Shown: one piece after another, positions 11,987-23,600 of the stretch | Layout of the letters: every line of letters begins with the position of its first letter | Numbering within the stretch: the stretch's first letter is position 1 | Assembly: GCA_029204225.1 (NCBI GenBank) | Contig: CM055101.1 | Span: 30,119,975 to 30,183,974 of the forward strand | Reading direction: 5' to 3' | Length of the DNA stretch: 64,000 nucleotides | From: Diphasiastrum complanatum | Lineage: Eukaryota > Streptophyta > Lycopodiopsida > Lycopodiales > Lycopodiaceae | The notes under the pieces: model-generated | Databases searched by the model: none | What the model saw: the letters and a program-made list of their open reading frames with translations, nothing else | Told to the model about the DNA's origin: nothing | Made by a program: the position numbers and the translations under genes

Positions 11987-12440
11987 CCGTGCTTTCACCA
12001 TTAAGCAGCACATTTCCTCAGTCACGCCCCACCACTTTTTGGTCGATAGCCCTTATAGCTAAACGATTGGTAGCTATCCCGCACCGGCAGCTAACCACCC
12101 GTGCTTTACACCCAAATTCGAGCAGCATCTCTGTATCAATGGTTAACCCGTACAGTTCGAATATGTCGCCCCGCACCCCACAAGGTACAGACCGTGCTTT
12201 CACCTACCTAGGCATCACTTTGCCTCATCCGTCCTACGTGCAGACAGCGCCAGGCCCGAACCGTGAGAACTGACCGTGCTTACACCTCGAGGGCAGCACT
12301 TTGACTCATCAAGTCCCCCGTTCTGCCGACCACCCCGACCGTGGATGCACCCGTGCTTACACTGTGGGCAGCACCTTGCGCAATGGTTGTCCTGACAAAT
12401 CCCAAAAACGTGGCCATCCCTGTGAGACTTGCGTAGCTGA
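11987..12440. repeat. Five degenerate tandem repeats in the chromovirus leader
   Basis: CCGTGCTT(T)(C/A)AC recurs at 11987, 12099, 12192, 12273 and 12351 (spacing 112, 93, 81, 78). Four of the copies have (A)GCA(G/T)CA(C/T) about 20 bases further on and a pyrimidine-rich or CATC tail. The array occupies the place where gag is expected between primer site and protease. It is visibly more GC-rich than the surroundings. Confidence 0.75.
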
Positions 12441-12450
12441 CCGGCTAGTC

Positions 12451-12463
12451 GGCTCTGATACCA
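12451..12463 (-). other. Chromovirus primer-binding site (Met tRNA type)
   Basis: The minus strand reads TGGTATCAGAGCC, complementary to the 3' end of plant initiator-Met tRNA, two bases inside the 5' LTR. Confidence 0.92.
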
Positions 12464-12465
12464 CA

Positions 12466-13383
12466 TGTTGCGCCGGCGCCTCAAAGGGCGCTGGGACTTG
12501 AGCGGTTTTCCCAACACGCGCTTAAGTCTAACATTCATCCATCATGCACTTACATAAAAGCCAACTCAGAAACGTAACAAGCTTCACCATTCAGACTTAA
12601 GAAAACTGGAATCCCAACCAACCCGAAAGCCAACTCAGAATCCGTCCCCAAAAGATAACCAAAGGCAAAGACAAGCCACACATGAAACCCAAGGCATAGT
12701 GGTCGCCAAACTGACCAATTGGCATAGCGGCAAGCCCCAAGTCGATGACAGGGACCCTTAGGCGCCAGTGACGCAAAAAGGTTGTAGTAAGGGTCCTTCC
12801 ACTTGGACCAGTCCCGGAGGTGAAACCGAAATGGTAATCATCCCCAAGGATCAACTTTATTAGATTTGGAAGAGGTTACATTCATACATATACTGACTGG
12901 TCTCGGGGCCACCAACACGTGCTGGGCATTGTGCCTGGCTCGTGCTGGTAGAGGGAGCTGAGACCTGGCGACTGGATTCCTGGCGCTGGTTGAGCTGCCC
13001 AAGTTTCTGTCTGCCAGACTTCCCCTATAGTTCTGCTGTGATTCGGTGCACCCCCTCTGTTCTGAAACATAGTGCTTTCTGGTAAAGCACGCTTTTTGGG
13101 ACTTAGTTTTTATTTTGCTGATTAAGCCTGGCAAGCCTGGCAGAATTAGTCTGGCTCCTAGACATGGGTCCCGGGAGCCGTTCCGGTGGCAGAATCAACT
13201 TGCTGCCTGACTAGGCCATGACTCGAGATCCAGAGCTAGCTCATGACTTGTGACTACTTGACTGGCTCACCACAGGTCGGAGGCTCAGTCCTTGACGTTC
13301 TAACTTGTTCTGGGACCTTAGGGAGTGTCACCCCTTAGAGTCTTACAGGGCACGTTGGGTGCACCTGAGTCAGCTTTACAACA
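12466..13383 (-). repeat. Chromovirus 5' LTR
   Basis: 918 bp, partner of 7113-8030. It lies next to the primer site, which fixes the element's orientation. Confidence 0.95.
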
Positions 13384-13663
13384 CATGGGCATAGTGTTGA
13401 TTGATCAACTCTTGTTGATTTCTAAGTTGTCTCACATCTAGAGTCAATCCTAGCAATGTTGCATGCATATCTCCCATATGTTGTTGGACCATCTCTACTA
13501 ATTCATGATGCTCATTCTTAACCTTGTCATTGGGGTTTGTTGAATAGCCTTGCCTCTGTAGGTACCCACTTAAGAGTATCCCTAGCCAGTCTAGATCAAG
13601 AACACGTCTATGATTATCTTTATCAATTCCTCTTAGTAATGACTCATCTAAAATATGTGATAT
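13384..13663 (-). pseudogene. gag: Interrupted retroelement gag, part upstream of the zinc knuckles
   Basis: From a TGA near 13664 the minus strand is open and reads LDLDWLGILLSGYLQRQGY and later QQHMGDMHATLLGLTLDVRQ. It then crosses the CATGG duplication into the zinc knuckles at 6938-7112. The composition and the helical, Gln-rich character fit a capsid/gag protein. Upstream is the leader with its primer site (13905-13925). The same leader sequence occurs in plus orientation at 57.6-57.9 kb, so the family has at least two copies here. Confidence 0.65.
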
Positions 13664-13904
13664 TCAGTCATCAACTCCAAGAATGCTCGTGGCACTCTGT
13701 TTGTGGGATCAGCACATAGATTTGTGTGATGCTAACCACCTCAACCTTCACTAATAGGATTGTATTTCAAAGCGACATGTGACACAAGTCAAAAGATATC
13801 AGACATGTGGCAGACGATCTGAGCAACATACTCATCCAACCAGCAAATTCTCAAGAGATTCCATTGTTATGATAACTTTCAGCCAACATTCTCTTATCAA
13901 GTTA

Positions 13905-13925
13905 CTCCCAGCAGACGCACCAAAT
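13905..13925 (-). other. Primer-binding-site-like sequence of the gag element
   Basis: The minus strand reads TTTGGTGCGTCTGCTGGGAGT just after a possible LTR end (...CATAACA). Nearly the same string occurs at 57508-57526 and 57645-57663. The (T)TGG...CTGCCGGG pattern is like primer sites of Ty3/Gypsy elements that do not use initiator Met tRNA. I do not assign the tRNA. Confidence 0.55.
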
Positions 13926-13930
13926 TTGTT

Positions 13931-15570
13931 ATGCTTTTTCCTCACCGTGGGATCAACATAGGGGAAAGAGTAACTTAACAGGGTGCAACACTTCCGGTAT
14001 CGTGCTGCTACGAGGATGGCTGTACATGTCTCAACTTGATTCTAGACTTGTGATCCCTGACATGTTTTATCAACCAAACCGTGCTCAAGGTATGATGGTA
14101 AAAAATGATTGACAATGTATCTTTTCTTTCAACTCTCTGAAGTGCAACGGAATTCAGGGACAAGTCATTAATTTATCTCTTCCTTCATCTCTCTGAAGTG
14201 CGGTGGAATGCAGGGACAAATTATAGAAACACTCTCTTCCTTCATCCCTCTGACGTGCGATGGAATGGGTGCATTTCTGAGAAGCTCTCTTTGAACTCTC
14301 TGTAGTCTTAGAGATGAAAATGCGATTTATAGAGATACCATATGATCTCAAAGTATCTTCTGGTTGCCACAGACAATGCTTCTTCAATAGATTTGCTTAT
14401 GTAGTAGTTGTGCATGCCTTAAGAGCGGCATTCAACACTCAGAGCTCTGCATCGTTTCATTCTGCAGCTCCTTTAGAAATCAAAATGATGAAGGCAAACT
14501 GCTATTCTTCTGGCAGAAATCAAGCAGCTTTCACAGATGTTGTAACTGTCTATCTCTGACAGCCATGGAAGGCAAAAACTTCTCAAAAGAACCTCCTCTG
14601 TTTGCGATGAATGGGCAGAAGAGTGATACTCATAGAAGGAAAGTTGATTCCAAATGCCTCTCTGGTAGCGATGGATCAGAAACAATTGTATGTGTCTGTA
14701 GCAGCGATGGCTCAGTTCAGAATGATGCTCAGAACAGCAATAGAGATGACAGTTAGTAAGATGGAATCAGCAGGGAACCTTCTTTCAGAATTATTGATGT
14801 ATCATTACTCTCAAATATAATGAGCAGTAGGCATTTTGCGTTAGATTGGTGATTATGCGTTCATCTTAATTGTGATGGATAGTGGCTATACATTCTCTGT
14901 TTTGTTGATAAAACCTTCCAATTGCGATGGGCAGTAGGTATTCTACCTCTGGTTTTCTTCCAATTCTTCGCTCTCAGATTTCTTTTTGGGTCTCAAGGAA
15001 AAGGATGTCTTGCAAAATCTCAGATATCTTTCTATATTTAAAAACCTGAGGTTACATACATTTCAAATTGAATGATTCAGACAAATGCTCAATGAAACAA
15101 TACAGTAGTGAGACTAAGAATCTGCACTCTGATTAATATCAAATAGTGAGTACAATGCTTGAAGTGATAACTCATTGAGCGTGATAACACTGGCTACAAA
15201 AAGATTGATCAGAATAAGAATTATCAGAAGAAGTTTTCTAATGAAGATTCTAGGATTGATATACATCAAATTATCTACATCCGTTTTATTGCAATTATTA
15301 CAACCGCCTCATTTCAGTTAATGCATGTACAAAGTGGGTGGACTGTGAACACCAAGTCGTTGGATCGGCCGACAATATCGAAATTTACAAGTATCAAAAA
15401 AAACATACAATGACTCAAAATATTATAATGACTCGAGAAATTATGGATTTTTCGAGTCGATACGGTATCAAAAAAGTCTAGAAAGTTTGATCTGAAATTT
15501 TCGACCTTCTGCTCAGAAATTTGAGCCTTCTGTTTCTAGTTTTTCATGATGCTCGTTAAAGGCTGAGCAT
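13931..15570. other. No gene recognised; three imperfect tandem repeats at 14128-14290
   Basis: The left part may be LTR of the gag element, because it abuts the primer site. At 14128-14290 three units carry TCTCTGAAGTGC(A/G)..GGAAT(T/G)CAGGGACAA or close variants, about 50-56 bases apart. Short frames at 14.3-14.8 kb have no recognisable motif. Confidence 0.5.
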
Positions 15571-15574
15571 CAAT

Positions 15575-15735
15575 TTCCAACAAGAGAGGCATCTGCACCA
15601 TCACCATCCAAAGAACCATCTTTATCACCATAAAAAATGTTAGATTGATCAATATCAACAACATCAAGCTTATGCACATTCTCCTCTTCAAAAACATCCC
15701 TAGAAATGTGAACTAACCCATATAACTCTGATGCC
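15575..15735 (-). pseudogene. Copia integrase-RT linker fragment
   Basis: The minus strand encodes SRDVFEEENV and then DQSNIF.GDKDGSLDGD, closely matching the linker after integrase in the Copia fragment at 53.25-53.35 kb (DQSNILGGDKHDSLDGD). Nothing else of the element is seen here. Confidence 0.7.
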
Positions 15736-16159
15736 ATCTATATGTAAATAACAAATATCTACTCGAATATGGCAATATATACTCGAATATGAAGATATGC
15801 GCTGGACAATTATATATTATGAAGAGGCCCATATCATTTTCGGGATATAATGGTTAAAGACTTGTCTTGTAGTAAAGGACAAGACCTCCAGAAGTGAAAC
15901 GATGCCTCGAACAACCTTAATCAAGTCACTTACATGAATCGACTAGATTTGAATCACCATATTAAACTAGAGTAATTTGAACTCATAGTTAAATATACCT
16001 TTAACGGTATATTGTACATATGTTAAAGCTATTGGAGCGACGCACCTGTAATCTTCAGAGGTGTGTTTGTTCGCTCCATAGGAAATATATGGAAGACACG
16101 ATTCAGTCTCACACACTAAGAGAAAGAATTTATTTATTTGTGAGAGATTGAAGAAGGTT

Positions 16160-16693
16160 CTGGTGTGGAGGCATTTTCTGAGATATATCTTAGATTTAAG
16201 TCTCTACTCAGTACTTCGTTATTCATATCTCATAATAAGGATATGATTCATTACCAGGACATGGTGGCACTCGACAAGCATAGCTATAAAGCTAAGCTTG
16301 ACAGAATGTTCACCAAGTTACATAATGATTTCAAGTCTGTAGATGAGTGCCCAATTCACAATAAAAAATGTAGATTTGTTGATTTTCAGTCTGCATTTTG
16401 TTTTTTGTTAAATATTTATGACGATTCGAAAGCTATATCTTCCACTTCGGAAGCTACTTCTTCCAATGGTACAAAGTCTGAAAAGTCAAAGATTGTAAAT
16501 ATAGATTTTTTTTTATTGATACGAGCGTTAACTTAGATGATTGTTCAGATTTTGATCCTGTATTGTATGCTACTTACGTTGATCTGAGTAAGCATGAAAA
16601 CTATGAGCTATTGGATCCATACGAAAGAAGAAAATTGTTGCATGATTCTAAGTTGCAACTTTCATTGGAGAAAATATCGGAAGCAGAGTAGAT
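16160..16693 (+). pseudogene. Family X plus-type gene, copy 1 (unrecognised protein)
   Basis: The frame gives EIYLRFKSLLSTSLF, KAKLDRMFTKLHNDFKSVDE and CPIHNKKCRFVDFQSA, then Ser/Lys-rich sequence. After a frame change near 16525 it continues LDDCSDFDP and ends YERRKLLHDSKLQLSLEKIS..., stopping at TAG 16689-16691. A second, longer copy starts at 27.6 kb. Here the middle (about 'FDP' to 'YVDLSKHENYE') is deleted relative to that copy. The CxxHxxxC-like CPIHNKKC is the only metal-binding-like motif. It converges on the minus-type gene at 17.0 kb, the same arrangement as at 28-36 kb. Confidence 0.55.
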
Positions 16694-17039
16694 ACTGCTG
16701 AATTGTACTTTGTAAATATTTTTATTTAATATACAAAATTTTATTGTGTGTCTATTGCCTATTGGCTTGTATAAATTTGCATGCTTTTTGAAATTTTTTT
16801 ATAATCTGTCGATTTTGAATTATGATGAATTTGGATTCTTCTGTAAAACCATTGGAAAAGTTGCAGTATATAGTTGTTTTTTGTGCTAGTCCCGCCATGT
16901 TGTGTACTTTTATGAAATGCGACTCTTGCTTGCCAATGAGATTTTTCCATTCCTTGCGATGACCATATGCTAAGACCTCCACTATTTCTTGCAAAGAATG
17001 TCAAATAATGTCGTAATATGTGCTGCATGTCATAAAAGC

Positions 17040-18500
17040 ATAATCTAAATAAGTACCAAAAGTATCTAATTTAATTGCACATATTTGTCTATCGTAGTAT
17101 GACATCGAAATCTTATCATATAATGTGTTATATGATCAACACCCCATGCACTTTGAACTGCATCCACAAATTCGTTGGTTGTTTTCTGTATCATTTGTAC
17201 ATCAATATTTGAAAATTTATCTTTTCTCAAGTATTTCACAATGTTGTTTAATTTTTTCCAAACTTCTACTTTGTGTATACGAGTAGAACCTTCTTCTTCA
17301 AAATCTGGAGTTGCTAAAATAATTTCTTTCCAAATCGTGTATTGAATCTTGGATTGTTTGCCAAAATAATTTGATAGACTCCAATGCTCGGCTTGCATGG
17401 AATATTTTCTGTTTTACCTGATAGCTTGTCATCTTTTTTTATTTTAACATGGCCTTTATGTAAGCCTGCTTTGGACAACACATCCTCTAATATGGAAATA
17501 GCTTCTTTCACAGAGGCCTCAGGCTTAGAATTCCATACAAACAAGATGTGAAGATATATTATTTTTTCTATAATACGCACCTCTGCATGCAATGTACACA
17601 TATGAACATTTTGAAGAGAAATCGGTAGTATGGATTTCTAATTAGGATTTTCTCGATCTCTTGATATTCCTGTACTCCTTGTCATGTCTTTTGCTATTTT
17701 CATGCAGTACAAACAAGGGTGTTTAGAGTTAGCGCCATGAGATACATTGAACATACATTTTAATGTCTTCAGATCTCCTACTAAATGTCATTCAATGTTG
17801 AAAGTGCCAATTCCAAGAATATTGAGTGGAACTCCCTCCATCTAAGTTTTTATGGTGGCAGGATATGACATTCTATTAAATATCCATGAGTGAATGTCAT
17901 GGTCTTCTTTCATCTCCTATAAAAGAATACAAAAAACGTGATTAGCCTCATAATATTAACACAAAGAAGATTTCCCAAATGAAATCCATATTAAAATGAC
18001 TATCCCTATTGATTATGCAAAGGAACTGCTCACCTAAAATGCTGCCGACCACCAGATGTCATTTTCTGATTGAACACTAAAATTGAGGCCTTTTGAGTCT
18101 TCTGAATTTGAAAGTGCTCCATTAATGATCGTGAGACTAACTCTTTCCATTTTTTGTCCTTTTATAATTTCAGACTCATCTAACTTGAGAATAACTATCA
18201 ACTTGTTATTGACATTTCATGATGAATGTTAATAACTGATTAATGTCAATAAATAAATTGTTGGAATTGTTATAAGCTAAACTTTCTCCTTTCGGGCAAT
18301 ACACTTCATTGATATGAGATGGATTACCAACTATTGTCTGCATACCTTGGTTTAACATGTCTTTTTTTTTAATAGATGAAATGGTTATGGGATTGGAAAC
18401 TTTTTAATATTTACGTGTGCAAATGCCTTCTTTATCATCTTAAACATTGTTGCATATGCTTCTCTACTGATGCTAGAAAAGTCACATGCCCCCTGAAGCA
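17040..18500 (-). pseudogene. Family X minus-type gene, copy 1 (unrecognised protein)
   Basis: Coding segments on the minus strand in order: SREAYATMFKMIKKAFAHVN (about 18.43 kb), LKLDESEIIKGQKMERVSL (about 18.17), NDIWWSAAF (about 18.05), then after a 90-100-bp intron MKEDHDIHSWIFNR, GANSKHPCLYCMK, LHAEVRIIEKIIYLHIL, KAGLHKGHVKIKKDDKLSG and WKEIILATPDFEEE. Stops and frameshifts break it. The invariant CxxC after GANS and the order of motifs recall an uncharacterised eukaryotic family that is often multi-copy, possibly transposase-derived, but this is from memory and tentative. Other copies: 1.8-2.3, 21.5-21.9 and 35.0-36.0 kb. Confidence 0.6.
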
Positions 18501-18524
18501 ATGTAGTGTCTAATATTTTTCCCT

Positions 18525-19700
18525 AAGCAGCAATTTGCCAAGTCTCAGGAGGATGAGAGATCATCTAGCAAGACCAAGAAGAAATACAAATGCTTCCATT
18601 GTAGCAAAAAGGGCCATTGGAAGAGCAAATGTCGGAAATTCTTGGCAAAATCAGGCAAGGGAAACCAAAGCAAGTAGGTAACCTTGTCGATGAAGGTGAG
18701 ATTGAAGACTCTAGCATCTTCATATCACTATTGTAATCTAATCAACATGATCAAGCGTCGTACATTGACTCAGGAGCCATAAGACACATGACAAGTAACA
18801 AAGATTGGTTCAGCAGCTTCAGAGAGTTGGATAATGGAACATCTGTATCACAAGAAAATGGTGATGTGTGCAAGATCAAGGGGATAGGCACCATTTTCAT
18901 CCAATTACCTGATGGCAAAAGCAGGACGATCAAGGAGGTATTTACGTACCAGGTTTGTAAAAAAGTCCACTTTCTGTTGGTGTCATTACTGATCAAAAGT
19001 TGAAAGTAGAATTTGGCCATGATCGTTGTTTTGTGAAGGATGTGAACCAAAAGTTCGAAGTCATTGCGGATGGTATACGGGAGCCCAACACGAAATTGTA
19101 GAGGTTCAATGCTACAATGAAGGGGCAACATGGACTTATCTCGTCCATTCCATCGCAAACTGAACTGTGGCATTAAAGGCTTGGTCATTTGAACCTAGGA
19201 AGCCTTAGCTTGATGAGGAAATTGGAAATGGTGAGAGGATTGCCTATGATAGAAGACCACTTGAAGATGATGTGCGAGTCATGTGTGTATGGGAATCAGC
19301 ATCAAGAGAAGTTCAATAAAGGTGGCATTGCAAGGGCAAAGAACATCCTGGATTTAATCCACATAGATCTATGCGGCCTATGAGGACTATGTCCTTAGGT
19401 AAATTCTTCTATTTCATGACCTTCATTGATGATATGTCATGCAAAACGTGGATTTACTTCTTGAAGAAAAAATCGGATGCGTTTGCCACTTTCAAGAGCT
19501 TCAAAGCATTGGTCGAAAATCAAACAGGTACAAAGATCAAAGTTCTACAATCAGATAGTGGAGGTGAGTACAAGTCTACTAACTTCAATGATCTTTGTGA
19601 TCAATGTGGGATCAAAACACAATTTACGCAAGCTCATACTTGTGAACTCAATGGTGTAGCTAAGTGCAAGAATCGTACTATTGTGATAAGTGAACTTGAG
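18525..19700 (+). pseudogene. Decayed Copia gag-protease-integrase fragment, copy 1
   Basis: It starts with a zinc knuckle (CFHCSKKGHWKSKC, about 18.57-18.62 kb), then protease YIDSGA (Ser-Gly intact) near 18.76. The pre-integrase zinc region (LGSLSLMRKLEMVRG, CESCVYGNQH) is at 19189-19383, and the integrase core with FYFMTFIDDMS and LQSDSGGEYKS at 19371-19690. Several in-frame stops (TAG near 19100, TAA near 19174, TGA near 19381) disable it. It breaks off at about 19700. The same stops are present in copy 2 at 22.27-23.44 kb. Confidence 0.9.
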
Positions 19701-20025
19701 AAGTTAATCTGTTCATGCACACATAGTCGGTCTTTGCTTTCATGTTAGCTAGAGCTAGACGAAAACCTACGAATCTCGTAAATGTGTTTCTTTATCTCAC
19801 TTTCAAATTTTAATACTAGTATGAAGAATCTTTGAGGAGTTATATGGTTGTGCATGTTACGTGTATGGCATTAGCTTGTTACAGTTTACTTTTACAAACT
19901 TTTGATTTTCTCTGAAATACAAATCGTTTTCTTTTACTTCTTAAAGAAATAGAAAATTAATCACAGGGAAGGGTTGTACCACATTCAAAAGACTCATAGG
20001 CTGCATGCTATTAACAGCTGTTATG
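19700..20025. other. No gene recognised
   Basis: AT-rich sequence between the Copia fragment and the R1 repeat. No motif stands out. Confidence 0.5.
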
Positions 20026-21905
20026 TGTGACAAGGTCAAAATAATGTACAATAGATAGTTTCCATCCTTGGAGCCGGTAGATTAGGAGAAATCTTAGCAA
20101 GCCCAGAACCTTGCATCCTACCGGTGCTTGAATATGGTAGAATCAGAGATGTGCATCTTGATCCTCTTTTATGAAAAGATCCTGCATATACATTGAGATT
20201 GATGCATGTGAGGGCCATCACCTCTGTTAAAAAATATCAGTGATCACTATATCACTGTAAGAGTTACAAGGTCAAAAATTCTTTCATAGATATTCTCACA
20301 AATAGTACTATAAGAGGTGCAAGGTCAAAAATCTATCATGAAAAATCATGAAGGTTTTCAAGTTGAATGACACCTTGCAAGTGATTTGAAACCATTGAAA
20401 TGTATGTAAGTATACATTGAAGACATGATGCTTTGCAGTTTCACAAGTTGCAACTGAAAAGAGTCCATTTCTCTATTGTATGAGAGATTGTTATAACATG
20501 AGTGTGGAATGACGAAGTATTGCTCCCATATGAGATCTAGAATATTCAAAATTCAAAAGTGTTCTACTGATTTCGCTTAAGAAAGTCCACATTTTTGCAT
20601 TGCACTAAGAGGTACAAATGATGGAAGGGTTGTTATATCTTTATATCATTTTTTTTTTGGAATACTAAACCTAAATCAAAAAAGGTGTTAGGGGATAAAA
20701 TGTGCACCTAACTACCTAACGCTAAACTATTAATAAAATGTCCACATTAACCTAGCATTCAAGACTGAACCGTCGTACACTACAGATAGTAATAAAATGG
20801 CAAGGTGAGCCCATCCCATTAAACAGTACCAACATTGAACCCATAATGCCACATTAAGATTGGTGTCCAAGCTATCACTTATACCATATCGTAATTGAAA
20901 TTGTAGAGTAAAAGCATCCCATTCACCTGTAAATGACATTACATCAACAATGACACAATGGAAATGATATACTGCAATTATATTCCATGTAGTTCCAACA
21001 ACTATACAATCCTACACAACAGAGTCTGCCACACAATCCTATGTCGCAATTGTCTAAAAGGTCTTAGGCAAGGCTAGTTCTTCTTGTAGTTGACAATTTT
21101 GATGCAAAAGTTGTAAAGCAGAGCTCATGGTTGGCTCTGACCCTTCTGACCCATGGCTACACTCGCATATTAAGTGTAAACCAATAGTCTTCTCCTTCAA
21201 ACAGGATCCTCCTATTTATACACTCTCCAACCTATTGCAAAACAACACCAGGACCGCAAATGCTTCGTATGCTATTTTGCCTTGCGGTCAGTTCGATTTC
21301 TACCATTCATCGTCCGAATGCGACATTTACTTTGAAACCAACCTTTTCATCTTCCTATTGTCCTATCTTTTCATTACTTACCTGCTCTAATTAACAATCC
21401 GTAAACCTTCCTATAACCACTTATTCTAGCTCATTTATTCGACTACCATAATACAACAGAGAATCTCAACCTTAACGCATCCTACAATTCACAAATATAT
21501 TACATTAGCCCAGAATATGGCCTAACACCTTGGCCAAATTGGCAATAACAAAATTGGAGGACTGCTTTCAAGGACAAGATCACATAAAGATAATGTCAAG
21601 TTGGAAATTTGAAAGATTATATGGAAAATCAGAAAATATTTCCAATAAGCCATCAATTGGCAGTGCTAAAGCAAGAAGATTTCTATCCAATCATACAAGA
21701 AAATCTTCTACTGTGCAATAGAATATGGAAAGAAATTGTAGCAGCCACACAAGATTTTGAGAAAGGGAGCTCAACAGAGCAAGAACATAAAAGTTTGAAA
21801 AATCTCGATAAATTCGTAGGTATTATTAGAAAAGATGGCTTATCAACTACATTTACAATCATTGAACCACACCACGTGGTGGACTCAATAGTAAATGTGA
21901 TTATA
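20026..21905. repeat. R1 repeat plus 1.6-kb inverted repeat, copy 2
   Basis: 20026-20460 matches 783-1215 in direct orientation. About 20240-21890 is the reverse complement of 2041-3635, so the 205-bp unit at 20250-20460 is shared by both matches. The order of parts is conserved, so this is one composite unit moved or duplicated as a whole. Confidence 0.8.
21535..21905 (+). pseudogene. Family X minus-type gene fragment (here on plus strand)
   Basis: Frames give KLEDCFQGQDHIK, then KPSIGSAKARRFLSNHTRKS and, in another frame, WKEIVAATQDFEKGSSTEQE and RKDGLSTTFTII. These align with KPSIGGSNARRYLPNYSGK and WKEIIAATQDFEEEGSTR of the 35-kb copy. It is fused to the LTR-like block at its 5' side and to a Copia gag at its 3' side. 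Confidence 0.6.
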
Positions 21906-23600
21906 TCTTTATGCTAAGGATTATATTTTTGAAGTCAAAATTGAATAGTGCCCGAATAGAGCAAGGAGAGCACATTCAGACGTACATGACCAGAATCAAG
22001 ACAATGAGGGATGAACCGCATTCTATTGGTGAACGCATATGTGATGTTGAGCTAGTGCACAATGCATTGTGCAATATTGCAGAACCTTATCAGATGCTTG
22101 TGAGAGAGTTAGCATCAAGAGAAAGATTGCCAACCTTTGACGAGCTCACAAGAATCTTGATGTAGGAGGAGCAATGATGAGAAATGGTGAAAGCAAATCA
22201 AAATACTGACATCAAGCACTTGCGACATGCAAAAAACAAGGCAAATGCAAGGGCAAGAAGAATTCTAATCAACAATTAGCCAAGACTCAGGAGGATGAGG
22301 GATCATCTAGCAAAACCAAGAAGAAATGCAAATGCTTCCATTGCAGCAACAAGGGCCATTGGAAGAGCGAATGTCAGAAATTCTTGGCAGAATCCGGCAA
22401 GGAAAAACCAAAGCAAGCAAGTAACCTTGTCGATGAAGGTGAGATTGAAGACTCTAGCTCTTCATATCAGCATTGTCATCTAATCAAGATGATTAGACAT
22501 GGTACATTGACTCAGGAGCCACAAGACACATGACAGGCAACAAAGATTGGTTCAGCAGCTTGAGAGAGTTGGATAATGGAATTTATATTTCACAAGCAAA
22601 TGGTGATGTCTGCAAGATCAAGGGGATAAGCACCGTTCTCATCCAACTACCTGATGGCAAAAGCAGGACGATCAAGGAGGTATTTATGTACCAGGTTTGA
22701 AAAAAAATCTTCTTTCTGTTGGTGTCATTACTGGTCAAAAGTTGAAAGTAGAATTTGCCCATGATCATTGTTTTGTGAAGGATGTGAACCAAAAGTTCGA
22801 AGTCATTGCGGATGGTATACGGGAGCCCAACACGAAATTGTAGAGGTTCAATGCTACAATGAAGGGGCAACATGGACTTATCTCGTCCATTCCATCGCAA
22901 ACTGAACTGTGGCATTAAAGGCTTGGTCATTTGAACCTAGGAAGCCTTAGCTTGATGAGGAAATTGGAAATGGTGAGAGGATTGCCTATGATAGAAGACC
23001 ACTTGAAGATGATGTGCGAGTCATGTGTGTATGGGAATCAGCATCAAGAGAAGTTCAATAAAGGTGGCGTTGCAAGGGCAAAGAACATCCTGGATTTAAT
23101 CCACATAGATCTATGCGGCCTATGAGGACTATGTCCTTAGGTAAATTCTTCTATTTCATGACCTTCATTGATGATATGTCATGCAAAACGTGGATTTACT
23201 TCTTGAAGAAAAAATCGGATGCGTTTGCCACTTTCAAGAGCTTCAAAGCATTGGTCGAAAATCAAACAGGTACGAAGATCAAAGTTCTACAATCAGATAG
23301 TGGAGGTGAGTACAAGTCTACTGACTTCAATGATCTTTGTGATCAATGTGGGATCAAAACACAATTTATGCAAGCTCATACTTGTGAACTCAATGGTGTA
23401 GCTGAGCGCAAGAATCGTACTATTGTGATAAGTGCCAAATCTATGCTAGCTGAGATGAAGCTACCAAAAGATTTTTGGTCAGAAGCATGCATAGTACGGC
23501 AGTCTATATTCAAAATAGAAGTCCTACCATTGCCATACCAAAGTTAGCACATGAGGAGGCATTCACGAAGACATTAGAGAAACTTAGAGCCCGACAAGGG
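21906..23600 (+). pseudogene. Decayed Copia gag-protease-integrase fragment, copy 2
   Basis: A gag segment (21911-22165; QTYMTRIKTMRDE) is followed by a zinc knuckle (CFHCSNKGHWKSEC, about 22.33 kb), the protease region (about 22.5-22.7), the pre-integrase region (22931-23125) and the integrase core (23113-23547; FYFMTFIDDMS, LQSDSGGEYKS, NGVAERKNRT). It reaches further into integrase than copy 1 (KSMLAEMKLPKDFWSEA). The stops near 22842, 22916 and 23123 are the same ones as in copy 1, so the duplication came after inactivation. Confidence 0.9.

Larger units (their letters stand above)
7113..13383 (-). mobile_element. Complete Ty3/Gypsy chromovirus, minus strand
   Basis: The element has 918-bp LTRs at both ends (TGTTG...CAACA), a 5-bp target duplication CATGG (7108-7112 and 13384-13388), a Met-tRNA-type primer site, a polypurine tract, and domains in the order protease, RT, RNase H, integrase, chromodomain. 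I count about 27 differences between the LTRs by eye (roughly 3%), so it is not very recent. No gag frame is visible between primer site and protease; that 700-bp space holds degenerate repeats instead. The pol region carries several frameshifts, so it is non-functional as read. Confidence 0.95.

Noticed and set aside
18751-19188. 145-codon minus-strand ORF (and the similar one at 22583-22930)
   Set aside because: Antisense of the Copia protease region; similarity between the copies only reflects the DNA duplication.
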